The notes under the pieces: generated by a model | What the model saw: the letters and a program-made list of their open reading frames with translations, nothing else | Told to the model about the DNA's origin: nothing | Databases searched by the model: none | Made by a program: the position numbers and the translations under genes | NCBI RefSeq assembly: GCF_005771495.1 | Contig: NZ_VAUW01000023.1 | Span: 1-64,000, forward strand | DNA length: 64,000 nt | Origin: Maribacter sp. ACAM166 | Lineage (GTDB): Bacteria > Bacteroidota > Bacteroidia > Flavobacteriales > Flavobacteriaceae | Reading direction: 5' to 3' | Shown: positions 42,756-51,933 of the stretch, piece after piece | Layout: the number at the start of each line of letters is the position of its first letter | Numbering within the stretch: position 1 is the first letter of the stretch

Positions 42756-43196
42756 ATGGTTTTACCCTACGATGACACCTATTTTATGCAAAAAGCCTTG
42801 CAGGAGGCGGAATACGCCTTTGAAGGGGGTGAAATACCAGTTGGTGCGGTCATAGTTATTCAAAATCGTATCATTGCTAGGGCGCATAATCGTACTGAAA
42901 GACTGAACGATGTTACAGCGCATGCAGAAATGCAGGCCATTACTTCAGCTGCAAATTTTCTTGGCGGGAAGTATTTGAAAGACTGTACATTGTACGTTAC
43001 GTTAGAGCCTTGTCAAATGTGTGCTGGGGCTTTATATTGGAGCCAGATTAGTAAAATAGTATACGGAGCTAAAGATTTGCAACGCGGTTGTGGTGTAATG
43101 GGAACAACCTTACATCCTAAAACAACAATTGTTGGAGGTATACTTGAAGATGATGCCGCACAATTATTACAGCAATTTTTTCTTAAAAAGAGATAG
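42756..43196 (+). CDS. tadA: tRNA-specific adenosine deaminase
   Basis: A 146-residue zinc enzyme that converts A34 of tRNA-Arg(ACG) to inosine. The zinc site is HAEMQAI (His, catalytic Glu, about 58-60) and EPCQMCAGAL (two Cys, about 88-91). The flanks EGGEIPVGAVIV and ARAHNRTERLNDVTAHAEM are typical of TadA rather than free cytidine deaminases. Its -7 element lies within 13 bp of the ATG. Divergent from dxs. Confidence 0.93.
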   Translation: MVLPYDDTYFMQKALQEAEYAFEGGEIPVGAVIVIQNRIIARAHNRTERLNDVTAHAEMQAITSAANFLGGKYLKDCTLYVTLEPCQMCAGALYWSQISKIVYGAKDLQRGCGVMGTTLHPKTTIVGGILEDDAAQLLQQFFLKKR

Positions 43197-43223
43197 TATA
43201 GTCTAGACAAAAACCACGCAAAA

Positions 43224-43252
43224 GCCTGATTAAATTGATTTCAGGCAAAAAA
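43224..43252 (-). terminator. hairpin after the cold shock gene
   Basis: GCCTGA (43224-43229) and TCAGGC (43241-43246) form a short stem. On the minus strand TTTT follows. It lies 16 bp after the cold shock stop and could also serve the convergent tadA gene. Confidence 0.4.
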
Positions 43253-43261
43253 GTATATTTT

Positions 43262-43453
43262 TTATAGTACTTGCACTTGTCCGGCAACCGTACCTTTTCT
43301 TCCCTCTTCTTCTTCATAACTAACTTTATCACCCTCTCTAATTGCCGTTCCTTGTAACGTAGTGGCGTGAACAAAAATATCTGTTCCAGTTTCTTCATTG
43401 GTTATAAATCCAAATCCTTTAGATCCATTGTAAAATTTGACGGTACCAATCAT
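43262..43453 (-). CDS. CspA-type cold shock protein
   Basis: A 63-residue single cold shock domain. RNA-binding motifs are RNP1 (KGFGFI, about 13-18) and RNP2 (DIFVHA, about 25-30), followed by EGDKVSYEEEEGRKGTVAGQV. It probably acts as an RNA chaperone in the cytoplasm. It lies on the same strand after the 88-residue membrane gene, with a 70-bp gap, and is probably transcribed from its own promoter. Confidence 0.94.
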   Translation of the reverse strand: MIGTVKFYNGSKGFGFITNEETGTDIFVHATTLQGTAIREGDKVSYEEEEGRKGTVAGQVQVL

Positions 43454-43523
43454 TGTCTTTAAATTTTCATATTAATATTCTAAATTTACGATATTTTGCT
43501 TTGATTGGTAGAAATTAGAGCAG

Positions 43524-43790
43524 TTAATTTAATGGAGTATCTTGATTATCAATGTTTTTGGGTTTTTTTCCTTGCATTTTTCGTACGTTGTCATCCGTCA
43601 ACATATAATTTTTGAATTCTTTTCCTCTGCTTTCTTTGATCAAGAATAGTGGCATGGCCAGTAAAAACAATCCTAATGTACCAGAGCCAATAAATTTATT
43701 AGCCGTATCGGCCTGTTCCCCCTCAAGATTGAAACCATAGATTATTAATCCAATAGATATAAGTACAATGGCCGTTATAAGATATTTCAT
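43524..43790 (-). CDS. small two-helix membrane protein, unknown function
   Basis: An 88-residue protein with two hydrophobic helices (about 3-20 and 34-52) and a polar, basic C-terminal tail containing KNYMLTDDNVRKMQGKKPKN. No named family is recognised. Its ATG lies 1 bp from the stop of the CLC channel gene, so the two are almost certainly co-translated. A modulatory role for the channel is possible but unproven. Confidence 0.7.
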   Translation of the reverse strand: MKYLITAIVLISIGLIIYGFNLEGEQADTANKFIGSGTLGLFLLAMPLFLIKESRGKEFKNYMLTDDNVRKMQGKKPKNIDNQDTPLN

Positions 43791-43791
43791 A

Positions 43792-45585
43792 TTATTTGGT
43801 GATATTAATTAATTCTCTTCTATACGCGGTTAGTAGTTTCGATTTTGAGACAAACCCAATGTATTTTCCCTCTTCAACAACCGGTAGATTCCAAGCACCG
43901 CTATCTTGGAATTTTTTCATAATATCGGTCATTTTATCCTTTTTGAAATCAATTATATCTGGTGGAAAGTGCATGATGTCCCTAATAAAAACTTCTTTAT
44001 ACATTTCTTGGTTGAACATAATTGGTCGGATATCATCCAATAGAATGATACCTAACAATTCCCCTGTCATTTTGTTAACCACAGGAAAAATATTTCGGTT
44101 TGATTTCACAACGGCTTGATGCACCATTTCCCCTAAACTCATTTCTGGATAGAGTTTTATGAAATTGTCTTCCAATACTTTTTTCATATCCATCAAGGTC
44201 AAGACGGCATGATCTTTATCATGGGTAATCAGCTCGCCCTTTCGGCCCAGTTCCATATTATATACGGAATGTGGGTGAACGAATTTAGTAATGGAGAACG
44301 ACAACGTAGCCGTTATCATTAAAGGAATAAATAGTTCATACCCTCCTGTTACTTCCGCAATTAAGAAAATTGCGGTCAAAGGGGCATGCAGTACGCCAGC
44401 CATCAGTCCCGCCATGCCTACCAACGTAAAATTGCTTTCAGAAATTTTGGTGGAGAATAGTCCAATATTATTAATGATTTTTGCCGTGCAATTACCCATA
44501 ATACTACCCATAAACAAGGTTGGCGCAAAAATACCCCCAACGCCGCCTGCTCCAAAAGTAAGAGCGCTTGCAATTATTTTGAATAGTACAAGACCTGCAA
44601 GTAACATGATTATAATCCAGATATTACTTAGATCTAGATTGAAAAGATTATTTTTTAAAACTTTCTCTGGATGGCCTTTAAGTAAGTTGTTGATAACATC
44701 AAAACCTTCTCCGTAAAGTGGTGGCACCAAATAAACTAGTATTCCTAAGGTAATACCACCTAATAGGAGTCTTTTTACTGGTGATTTAATTTTATCGAAT
44801 ATTTTCTGGATTCTCTCATACATTTCGGTAAAATAAATGGAGGTGAGACCTGAGAATAGCCCTAAAATCAAGTAAAAGGGCACATCGCCGATTTTAAAAG
44901 AATCTTCTATTTTGAAGGGTAATAGTACATCTGACCCAAAGAAAAAATAGGAGGTGATAATGGCAGACAGTGAAGCTAATAACAAGGGTAACATCGAGGC
45001 AATGGTCAAATCCAAACTAAAAACTTCAATTGCAAAAACGATGCCCGCAATAGGCGCCTTGAATATGGAGGACAAAGCACCTGCCGCTGCACAACCTATA
45101 AGGAGGTTACGTGTGGTTTGGTTCATGTGGAACATTCTTGAAATATTGGAGCTAATGGCAGCACCGGTAGCAACCGTAGGCCCTTCAAGTCCAACAGAAC
45201 CACCAAAACCTACAGTTAACGGTGCAGTCAAGATAGAGCCGAACATTTGAAATTTGCGCATTATTCCCTTATGCTTTGCTATGGCAAACAGGGTAGAAGG
45301 TATGCCGTGGCTAACCTTGTGTCTTATTATATACGTGATTATAAAATATACAAGGGTTAGGCCGATAATGGGGAAAACAAAATAAAATGCCTGATGATAG
45401 TATTGAACCAAGTTGCCCTCAAGTAAATGCTGGTAAAAGTGTGTGAGGTTTTTAAGAATAACGGCACCTATCCCAGAAGTAAAACCAACAAGGATACTTA
45501 AAATATAAATGAACTGGCGTTGTGTGATATATTTGGCACGCCAAATTAATAGGTGCTTTAAAAAACTTCTCTTTTTTGTTGGCAT
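43792..45585 (-). CDS. CLC-family chloride channel/antiporter with CBS domains
   Basis: A 597-residue membrane protein. The CLC core (about 20-430) has HGIPST (SGIP-like site), GFGGSVGLEGPTVATGAAIS (the GxEGP loop with the gating Glu, Leu replacing the usual Arg) and GAGGVGGIFAPTLFMGS (GxFxP motif). Two CBS domains follow (about 455-590), with HAVLTLMDMKKVLEDNF and DSGAWNLPVVEEGKYIGFVSKSK. The gating Glu is kept, so H+/Cl- exchange or gated Cl- flow is possible. The small membrane gene at 43524 is directly downstream. Confidence 0.92.
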   Translation of the reverse strand: MPTKKRSFLKHLLIWRAKYITQRQFIYILSILVGFTSGIGAVILKNLTHFYQHLLEGNLVQYYHQAFYFVFPIIGLTLVYFIITYIIRHKVSHGIPSTLFAIAKHKGIMRKFQMFGSILTAPLTVGFGGSVGLEGPTVATGAAISSNISRMFHMNQTTRNLLIGCAAAGALSSIFKAPIAGIVFAIEVFSLDLTIASMLPLLLASLSAIITSYFFFGSDVLLPFKIEDSFKIGDVPFYLILGLFSGLTSIYFTEMYERIQKIFDKIKSPVKRLLLGGITLGILVYLVPPLYGEGFDVINNLLKGHPEKVLKNNLFNLDLSNIWIIIMLLAGLVLFKIIASALTFGAGGVGGIFAPTLFMGSIMGNCTAKIINNIGLFSTKISESNFTLVGMAGLMAGVLHAPLTAIFLIAEVTGGYELFIPLMITATLSFSITKFVHPHSVYNMELGRKGELITHDKDHAVLTLMDMKKVLEDNFIKLYPEMSLGEMVHQAVVKSNRNIFPVVNKMTGELLGIILLDDIRPIMFNQEMYKEVFIRDIMHFPPDIIDFKKDKMTDIMKKFQDSGAWNLPVVEEGKYIGFVSKSKLLTAYRRELINITK

Positions 45586-45785
45586 TTCGATGACCTTTTT
45601 CTTAGGTAGGCCAAAGTTATTTAAATAAGCTGTATAATATTGATTTTAAGCTCTTCTTAATCTTCTAGATAAATTTGTCATAATGTTTCTACGTGATCCC
45701 TATTGTTGAAATCAACAATGGCATCATCAATCATCGTAAGTGTTTCTTGCTTTTTTCTTTATCGCTTAGGATAAGGGTTTTGTAA

Positions 45786-45905
45786 TGTTTAGTATCTATA
45801 GATTTTGATAAAGTAGTAAATCATCTTAGCTACTTTCATAATAATAGTATAAATAGTGATCACCTCAATGAAGTATCAGGAGCATTCCTAAAAATCTATG
45901 AGTGA
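45786..45905 (+). pseudogene. 3' gene fragment, family not recognised
   Basis: An open frame of 39 codons with no ATG, preceded by a TAA at 45783. It encodes a polar peptide, VSIDFDKVVNHLSYFHNNSI and then NSDHLNEVSGAFLKIYE, with coding-like composition. The stop runs straight into a terminator-like palindrome with a T run. This arrangement suggests the surviving 3' end of a decayed gene. No family is recognised. Confidence 0.35.
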
Positions 45906-45925
45906 GTGGTTATAACCACTTTTTT
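45905..45925 (+). terminator. intrinsic terminator with no intact gene before it
   Basis: AGTGGTTATAACCACT (45905-45920) is a perfect 16-bp palindrome followed by TTTTT on the plus strand. Only the gene fragment at 45786-45905 lies upstream on that strand. Confidence 0.6.
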
Positions 45926-46017
45926 ACTTTTAAAAAATAAGTAAATTAAGCAGTACAATTTAGTCATTGGGTTTTTGAAATAGTGTGATTTTTTTCAATT
46001 TATTCATTAGGACTTTA

Positions 46018-47766
46018 TTACAAGTCCAATTTCAAACTTAGTTCCTTCAACTGTTTGGCATCAATAGTAGCTGGTGCATCAATCATAACGTCACGACCGC
46101 TATTATTTTTAGGGAAAGCAATGAAATCTCGTATCGTTTCTTGTCCTCCTAAGATGGCAACAAGTCTATCCAATCCGAATGCGATACCACCATGTGGTGG
46201 AGCACCATATTGAAAAGCATCCATCAAGAATCCAAACTGTTCTTTTGCCTCTTCAGGCGTAAAACCTAAATGCTTAAACATAGTCGCTTGTGTTTCCTTA
46301 TCGTGAATACGAATAGAGCCACCGCCTATTTCATTACCGTTTAAAACAAGGTCATATGCATTTGCACGCACTGCACCTGGATCAGCATCTAATAATTCTA
46401 ATTGACCAGGTTTAGGAGAAGTAAATGGGTGGTGCATGGCATGGTAATGTCCTGTTTCTTCATCCAATTCCAACAAAGGAAAATCTACAACCCAAAGTGG
46501 AGCAAATTCATTCGGTTTTCTAAGGCCAAGTCTGGTAGCCATTTCCATACGAAGCGCACTTAGTTGTGTTCTTGTTTTATTAGCATCACCAGATAACACG
46601 CAAATAAGGTCGCCTGGTTTGGCACCTGTCGCTTCTGCCCATTTTGCCAAATCTTCCTGAACATAGAATTTATCAACGGTAGATTTGAAAGTTCCATCTG
46701 CGTTACATTTAACATACACCATACCTTTGGCACCAACTTGAGGGCGTTTTATCCAGTCTACCAATGCGTCAAGTTCTTTTCTAGTGTACGCTGCTGCACC
46801 TGGTACGGCAATACCGACAACCAACTCAGAAGAATTGAAAACTCCAAATTCTTTGTGTTGGGCTATCGCATTTAATTCGCTGAATTCCATTCCAAAACGA
46901 ATATCAGGTTTGTCATTCCCATACTTCGCCATGGCATCATCATAGGTCATACGTGGGAAAGAATCTATCTCGACTCCGTTAATTTCTTTTAAAAGGTGCT
47001 TGGTCAATTCTTCAAATACAGCAAGAATATCTTCTTGCTCTACGAAGGCCATTTCACAATCTATCTGTGTGAATTCTGGTTGTCTATCTGCACGTAAATC
47101 TTCGTCCCTAAAACATTTTACGATTTGAAAGTATTTATCCATACCGCCCACCATCAACAATTGCTTAAAGGTTTGTGGTGATTGTGGCAAGGCATAAAAC
47201 TGACCTTCGTTCATTCGGCTAGGTACTACGAAATCTCGTGCGCCTTCAGGGGTTGATTTTATCAAATATGGAGTTTCCACTTCTATAAATCCTTGGTTGG
47301 ATAGAAATTTTCGAACTTCCATTGTCACCCTACTTCTAAAGATTAGGTTGTTCTTTACCGGATTTCTTCGGATATCCAGATATCTATATTTCATTCGGAG
47401 GTCTTCACCACCGTCTGTTTCGTTTTCAATTGTAAATGGAGGGGTTTTAGATTCATTTAAAATAACAAGTTCTGAAACCAAAATCTCAATGTCCCCTGTT
47501 GAAATATTAGCATTTTTTGAAGCTCTTTCTATCACTTCTCCTTTAATTTGAATCACAAATTCACGACCCAAATTTCTCGCTTGCTCCAATAATTCTTTAG
47601 AGGTACGGTCTTCATCTAAAACTAGCTGTGTAATACCATAACGATCGCGTAAATCTATCCAAACTACGAAACCTTTGTCCCTAGTCTTGGCCACCCAACC
47701 AGAAAGGGTGACTATTTTGCCAATGTGTGATTCTCTTAACTCCCCGCAGGAATGGCTTCTGTACAT
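46018..47766 (-). CDS. aspS: aspartyl-tRNA synthetase
   Basis: A 582-residue class IIb synthetase of bacterial type that charges tRNA-Asp. The anticodon-binding OB fold (about 1-105) begins [17 protein letters not shown]. Motif 2 is [21 protein letters not shown] (about 218-238), a bacterial GAD insertion follows (about 290-410), and motif 3 is [12 protein letters not shown] (about 529-540). Complete length. The gene is monocistronic, with about 430 bp of relic-containing sequence downstream. Confidence 0.97.
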   Translation of the reverse strand: MYRSHSCGELRESHIGKIVTLSGWVAKTRDKGFVVWIDLRDRYGITQLVLDEDRTSKELLEQARNLGREFVIQIKGEVIERASKNANISTGDIEILVSELVILNESKTPPFTIENETDGGEDLRMKYRYLDIRRNPVKNNLIFRSRVTMEVRKFLSNQGFIEVETPYLIKSTPEGARDFVVPSRMNEGQFYALPQSPQTFKQLLMVGGMDKYFQIVKCFRDEDLRADRQPEFTQIDCEMAFVEQEDILAVFEELTKHLLKEINGVEIDSFPRMTYDDAMAKYGNDKPDIRFGMEFSELNAIAQHKEFGVFNSSELVVGIAVPGAAAYTRKELDALVDWIKRPQVGAKGMVYVKCNADGTFKSTVDKFYVQEDLAKWAEATGAKPGDLICVLSGDANKTRTQLSALRMEMATRLGLRKPNEFAPLWVVDFPLLELDEETGHYHAMHHPFTSPKPGQLELLDADPGAVRANAYDLVLNGNEIGGGSIRIHDKETQATMFKHLGFTPEEAKEQFGFLMDAFQYGAPPHGGIAFGLDRLVAILGGQETIRDFIAFPKNNSGRDVMIDAPATIDAKQLKELSLKLDL

Positions 47767-48019
47767 AGTAGTTGCTTTAATGAAAGGGCAAATTTAAGAA
47801 GTCTAGTTCATTAAAGATCTATTTAAAATGCGGGTTTTATGCTAGATGGACGAATATAAGGTGACTTTTTCGTCAAAACATAAACCACTAGAAAATAAAT
47901 AGTTACAGTTTCAATGTTAATTTAATGTAAACTTTAAGTTATGTAAACATTGATTTATTTGAAAATAAAGGTATATTTATAACGTTACTGTTAAATAGAA
48001 ATGGTTTAAAATCAAATAG

Positions 48020-48370
48020 ATGATGAAGAAAACACTAATTATTGCTATGCTAGTTTTGTCTTTTGGAACTTATGCACAAATCGACCCTACATTCGAACAG
48101 GAAGGGAATAAAGTAAAAGCAACCTATTTTCATACTAACGGAGAAATAGCTCAACAAGGATATTTTTTAAATGAGAAATTGCAAGGGGCATGGAAAATGT
48201 TCAATGAAAAGGGAGATAAAATAGCCATGGGTAATTATGATTATGGTGTAAAAACCGGTAAATGGTTATTCTGGGAAGGTGATATTAAAAAAGAAGTAAA
48301 TTTTGATAATAACAGAATTGCGAGTGTTACCAATGCCAAAACTATAGAACCCGTTACTGTAAATAAATAG
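48020..48370 (+). CDS. exported MORN-like (YwqK-type) repeat protein
   Basis: A 116-residue exported protein: signal MMKKTLIIAMLVLSFGTYAQ, then three short beta repeats of the MORN/YwqK type (for example GEIAQQGYFLNEKLQGAWKM, MGNYDYGVKTGKWLFWEG). Such repeats are annotated in Bacteroidota as nicotinic acid mononucleotide- or antitoxin-like, but that name is transferred and no toxin gene is present. Function is unknown; envelope location is likely. A strong bidirectional terminator follows. Confidence 0.8.
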   Translation: MMKKTLIIAMLVLSFGTYAQIDPTFEQEGNKVKATYFHTNGEIAQQGYFLNEKLQGAWKMFNEKGDKIAMGNYDYGVKTGKWLFWEGDIKKEVNFDNNRIASVTNAKTIEPVTVNK

Positions 48371-48383
48371 ACTCAAATAAAAT

Positions 48384-48420
48384 AAAAATAGCCCGTATCT
48401 TCAGATACGGGCTATTTTTT
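48384..48420. terminator. bidirectional intrinsic terminator
   Basis: A 17-bp stem, AAAAATAGCCCGTATCT (48384-48400) with AGATACGGGCTATTTTT (48403-48419), sits between the convergent YwqK-type gene and the RND pump gene. Confidence 0.92.
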
Positions 48421-48435
48421 TTAGGAAGAATTCAA

Positions 48436-51400
48436 TTAAGCAACACTGTCTAATTGTTCGTTTTCTTTATTGCTAGTACCCCCAAACCTTATTTTAATAC
48501 GGTATACAATATTGAATAATACCGGTACTATAATTAGGGTTAAAAACGTAGCAACTATTAATCCAAAGATTACCGTCCATGCCAAAGGACCCCAGAAAAC
48601 AACATTGTCACCACCAATATAAACATTAGGGTTGAACTCTGAGAATAATGAAAAGAAATCAATATTAAGTCCGATTGCTAAAGGTATTAGCCCTAGAACG
48701 GTTGTAATCGCAGTTAGTATTACCGGTCTAAGCCTAGCTTTTCCGCCTACAATCATGGCATCTGTGGCATCGTTCATTGTCAAAAGGTCACTGTCATCCA
48801 TGCCTAATTTAACCTTTTTACGATCTACAAGAATTTGGGTATAATCTAAAAGTACCACACCGTTATTTACCACAATACCTGCTAACGAAATAATTCCCAT
48901 CATGGTCATCATGATTACAAAAGACCATCCTGTCAACATTAATCCACCAAATACTCCTATAAAACTTAGGAAAATAGCAATCATAATGATTAAGGGCTTT
49001 GAAATTCCTCCAAATTGAAATATCAGAATAAGCAAGATTAAGCCTAAGCCAGAGAAGAAAGCACCAATCAAGAACTTTTGTTGTTTCATCTGTTCTTCTA
49101 ATTGACCTGTATAATCAATTTTAATTGCATCGGGCGTACCCTTAAAGCTTTCCATTTCTTTTTGAATCTCACCTACTATTGCACCAGCATCTGTAAAGCC
49201 AGGTTTTAATCCAGAATAAATGGTAACGACTCTTTTACCATCTCTATGCTTAATCGCACTAAAGCCAGAAGTATTCCTTTCTTTCGCTACTGCAGCAATA
49301 GGAATTTCTTTAATCTGACCACTTGCGGCATCCCTAAATATGATATTCTGATTAAATAGGGCACTTTTATTGTATCGTAATTCTTCGTTGAACCTAATAT
49401 TAATATCATAATCCTCACCATCTTCTTTGTATATACCTGCCTTTTCTCCAAAAATAGATCGTCTTAATTGGTTGCCGACTTGACCTACTGCTACGCCAAG
49501 CTCACCTGCTTTTTTACGATCGACAATCACTTGCATAGATGGCTTGCCTTTGTTTACATCGATTTTTAACTCTTCAATACCGGCAATATTCTTGGTGTTG
49601 ATAAAATTTTTGATGTCTTCTGCAGTATTGATCAGCTCTTCATAATCTTTACCTTCAAGCTCTATATTAATAGGGAAACCGGCCGGTGGACCGTTAGCAT
49701 CTTTCTCAACAGAAATTGCCACACCCGGATAAACTCCGTCAAGAGCACTTTGAACACGACCTCGAATGTCTTCGGTGTTCAAACCTTCTCTATATTTGAA
49801 TTCACTAAAGTTTACGGTTACTTTTCCTTTATGGGGCATTTCTGCTGAAGAGCCACCGTCGGTAAGCGGGTTTCCTGCTCCTTCACCAACAACCGAAACC
49901 GCTGAGGCCATCATAAAATTTTCGCCATTCTTTTTGTATTTTGGGTCATCCATTATAGCATAAACCTGATTCTCCACCTCTTTGGTGATAATGTTCGTTT
50001 TTTCTATTGACGTTCCTTCCGGATATTCTACATAAACATAAATCTCGTTAGGTTTATTATCTGGAAAGAATTCTATTTTGGTACGACCACTTCCAACAGA
50101 CATTCCAAATAGCATAAATACACCTATTAATAACAAAAATGTAAGGCCAAAATACCAGTATACGTTACTCCCCCTCAAAGCATGCTTCAAACGGCGCTCA
50201 TACCAATTTTCAAATCGAGACATTGTCTTTTTCTGAAAGTTCTGCGCACTACCCTTTATTAGGTATTTATAGGCCCAGAACATGATGCCTGTTAAAATTA
50301 ATACAGACCCTAAACCACGCATTGCTCCTCCAAATACAAGTATTAATGTACCTATAACACCTAAAATAACACTCAATCTAATGAGTTGCTTCAAGGTAAG
50401 CTCCTTTTCATCTGTACTCATAAATTGAGAAACGAGCATAGAATTCATGAAAATAGCAACGAATAATGATGAACCTAACACTACAGAAAGCGTAATAGGG
50501 AAATAGATCATGAATTGGCCAAAAATTCCTGGCCATAAACCTAATGGAACGAATGCTGCAACCGTTGTTGCAGTCGAGATGATAATAGGAAATGCTATTT
50601 CACCAATACCTTTTTTTGCAGCTTCGATTCGTGGCATACCTTCGTCCATAAGTCGATACACATTTTCGACCACAACGATGCCATTATCGACCAACATACC
50701 AAGCCCCATAATCATTCCGAAAAGAATCATTGTATTTAGGGTATATCCAAGCCAAGAAAGAATAACAAATGACATGAACATTGACATAGGTATCGCAAAC
50801 CCAACGAAAAGTGCATTTCTAAATCCTAGAAAGAACATTAATACAGTAACCACTAGAATAATTCCGAAAATAATATTGTTTACAAGATCATCTACTTGGT
50901 TCAGCGTTCGAGTAGAAGAATCATTGGCAATAGAAATGTTAAGGTCTGGTGGAAAATAATTAGCTTTCTCTTTCTTAACTAATTCCTTTATTTTGTCTGC
51001 TGCAGATATGGAATTTCTACCAGCTCTTTTCTTAATGTCTAGCATTACTACGTCATCACCAAATTCACGCGCATACGTAGTTTTATCCTTAGCATTAAAA
51101 TTAACCTTGGCGATGTCTTTCAAGTAAACCACACCCTTATCTGACTTAACCACAAAATCATCAAGCTCTTTTGGGTTTTCTATCTCCCCAAGTATTCGAA
51201 TTGTACGTCTTTGCCCAATAGTTTTTAAGTTTCCTGCAGACATGGTCATATTGCCATTGCTTATGGCGTTGATGACATCTTGAAAGCTAATTTTGGCAGC
51301 CATCATTTTGTAGATATCAACAGCTACTTCTACTTCTTTATCCTGAGCTCCACGAATATCTGCTTGTTTGATTTCGGGAAGGTCTTCAATTTCATCTTGA

Positions 51401-51927
51401 AGATATTCAGCAAATTCTTTAAGCTTTTCAACAGGATAGTCTCCTGTAAAATTGATGTTCATAATCGGGACTTCTTCAGAAAAGTTCAAATCAAAAACAT
51501 TGGGCTCTACTTTAGCACCATTAAAAGTTGGCCAATCTTCACTAGCTTTTTCACTATCTACCTCATCTTTCACCTTTTGCTTTGCCTGTTCAACAGTAAT
51601 CTCTTCGTCAAACTCGATAGTTAGTATGGCGTAATCTTCTTGTGAAGTGGAGATGACCTCTACAACATTACTTATGTTTTTCAACCGATCTTCTAAGGGG
51701 TCGGTAATTAGCTTTTCAATATCCTCAGCTGTATTGCCTGGGTAAGGTGTGCTAATGTAAATTTTAGTCTCTACAATTTCAGGGAAATCTTCCCTAGGCA
51801 TATCCATATAGGCACTGAACCCTAGCCAAAGAAAAATACCGATCATTACATAAATGACCGATGGGTTATCAATGGCCCAAGACGATAAACTGAATTCCTT
51901 ATCAGCATTTTTTTGTACTTTGCTCAT
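48436..51927 (-). CDS. RND-family efflux pump, inner-membrane permease
   Basis: A 1163-residue proton-driven tripartite efflux pump subunit of the AcrB/MexB-type superfamily. Marks are the first membrane helix region (NPSVIYVMIGIFLWLG), the porter-domain segment YPGNTAEDIEKLITDPLEDRL (about 52-72), the proton-relay helix with GLGMLVDNGIVVVENVYRLM (about 412-431), and a matching C-terminal segment SLAGIVVNNGVVLLDYT (about 1005). The canonical relay DD appears as a single D with N (VDNG). A long loop with extra helices follows the first transmembrane block. It is the last gene of the tetR-tolC-mfp-rnd operon. Substrate unknown. Confidence 0.93.
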   Translation of the reverse strand: MSKVQKNADKEFSLSSWAIDNPSVIYVMIGIFLWLGFSAYMDMPREDFPEIVETKIYISTPYPGNTAEDIEKLITDPLEDRLKNISNVVEVISTSQEDYAILTIEFDEEITVEQAKQKVKDEVDSEKASEDWPTFNGAKVEPNVFDLNFSEEVPIMNINFTGDYPVEKLKEFAEYLQDEIEDLPEIKQADIRGAQDKEVEVAVDIYKMMAAKISFQDVINAISNGNMTMSAGNLKTIGQRRTIRILGEIENPKELDDFVVKSDKGVVYLKDIAKVNFNAKDKTTYAREFGDDVVMLDIKKRAGRNSISAADKIKELVKKEKANYFPPDLNISIANDSSTRTLNQVDDLVNNIIFGIILVVTVLMFFLGFRNALFVGFAIPMSMFMSFVILSWLGYTLNTMILFGMIMGLGMLVDNGIVVVENVYRLMDEGMPRIEAAKKGIGEIAFPIIISTATTVAAFVPLGLWPGIFGQFMIYFPITLSVVLGSSLFVAIFMNSMLVSQFMSTDEKELTLKQLIRLSVILGVIGTLILVFGGAMRGLGSVLILTGIMFWAYKYLIKGSAQNFQKKTMSRFENWYERRLKHALRGSNVYWYFGLTFLLLIGVFMLFGMSVGSGRTKIEFFPDNKPNEIYVYVEYPEGTSIEKTNIITKEVENQVYAIMDDPKYKKNGENFMMASAVSVVGEGAGNPLTDGGSSAEMPHKGKVTVNFSEFKYREGLNTEDIRGRVQSALDGVYPGVAISVEKDANGPPAGFPINIELEGKDYEELINTAEDIKNFINTKNIAGIEELKIDVNKGKPSMQVIVDRKKAGELGVAVGQVGNQLRRSIFGEKAGIYKEDGEDYDINIRFNEELRYNKSALFNQNIIFRDAASGQIKEIPIAAVAKERNTSGFSAIKHRDGKRVVTIYSGLKPGFTDAGAIVGEIQKEMESFKGTPDAIKIDYTGQLEEQMKQQKFLIGAFFSGLGLILLILIFQFGGISKPLIIMIAIFLSFIGVFGGLMLTGWSFVIMMTMMGIISLAGIVVNNGVVLLDYTQILVDRKKVKLGMDDSDLLTMNDATDAMIVGGKARLRPVILTAITTVLGLIPLAIGLNIDFFSLFSEFNPNVYIGGDNVVFWGPLAWTVIFGLIVATFLTLIIVPVLFNIVYRIKIRFGGTSNKENEQLDSVA

Positions 51928-51933
51928 CGATTT

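Larger units (their letters stand above)
45586..46017. other. 432-bp intergenic region with gene fragments
   Basis: No intact gene is seen. A 39-codon plus-strand frame without a start (45786-45905) ends just before a terminator palindrome (45905-45925) and looks like the end of a lost gene. On the minus strand near 45640-45750 a coding-like stretch reads QETLTMIDDAIVDFNNRDHVETL, stop, QIYLED, stop, EELK, probably another relic. Confidence 0.4.

Noticed and set aside
48020-48370. YwqK-type protein as antitoxin of a toxin-antitoxin pair
   Set aside because: No toxin-like gene is adjacent; the protein is exported and built of MORN-like repeats, so the transferred name is not supported.
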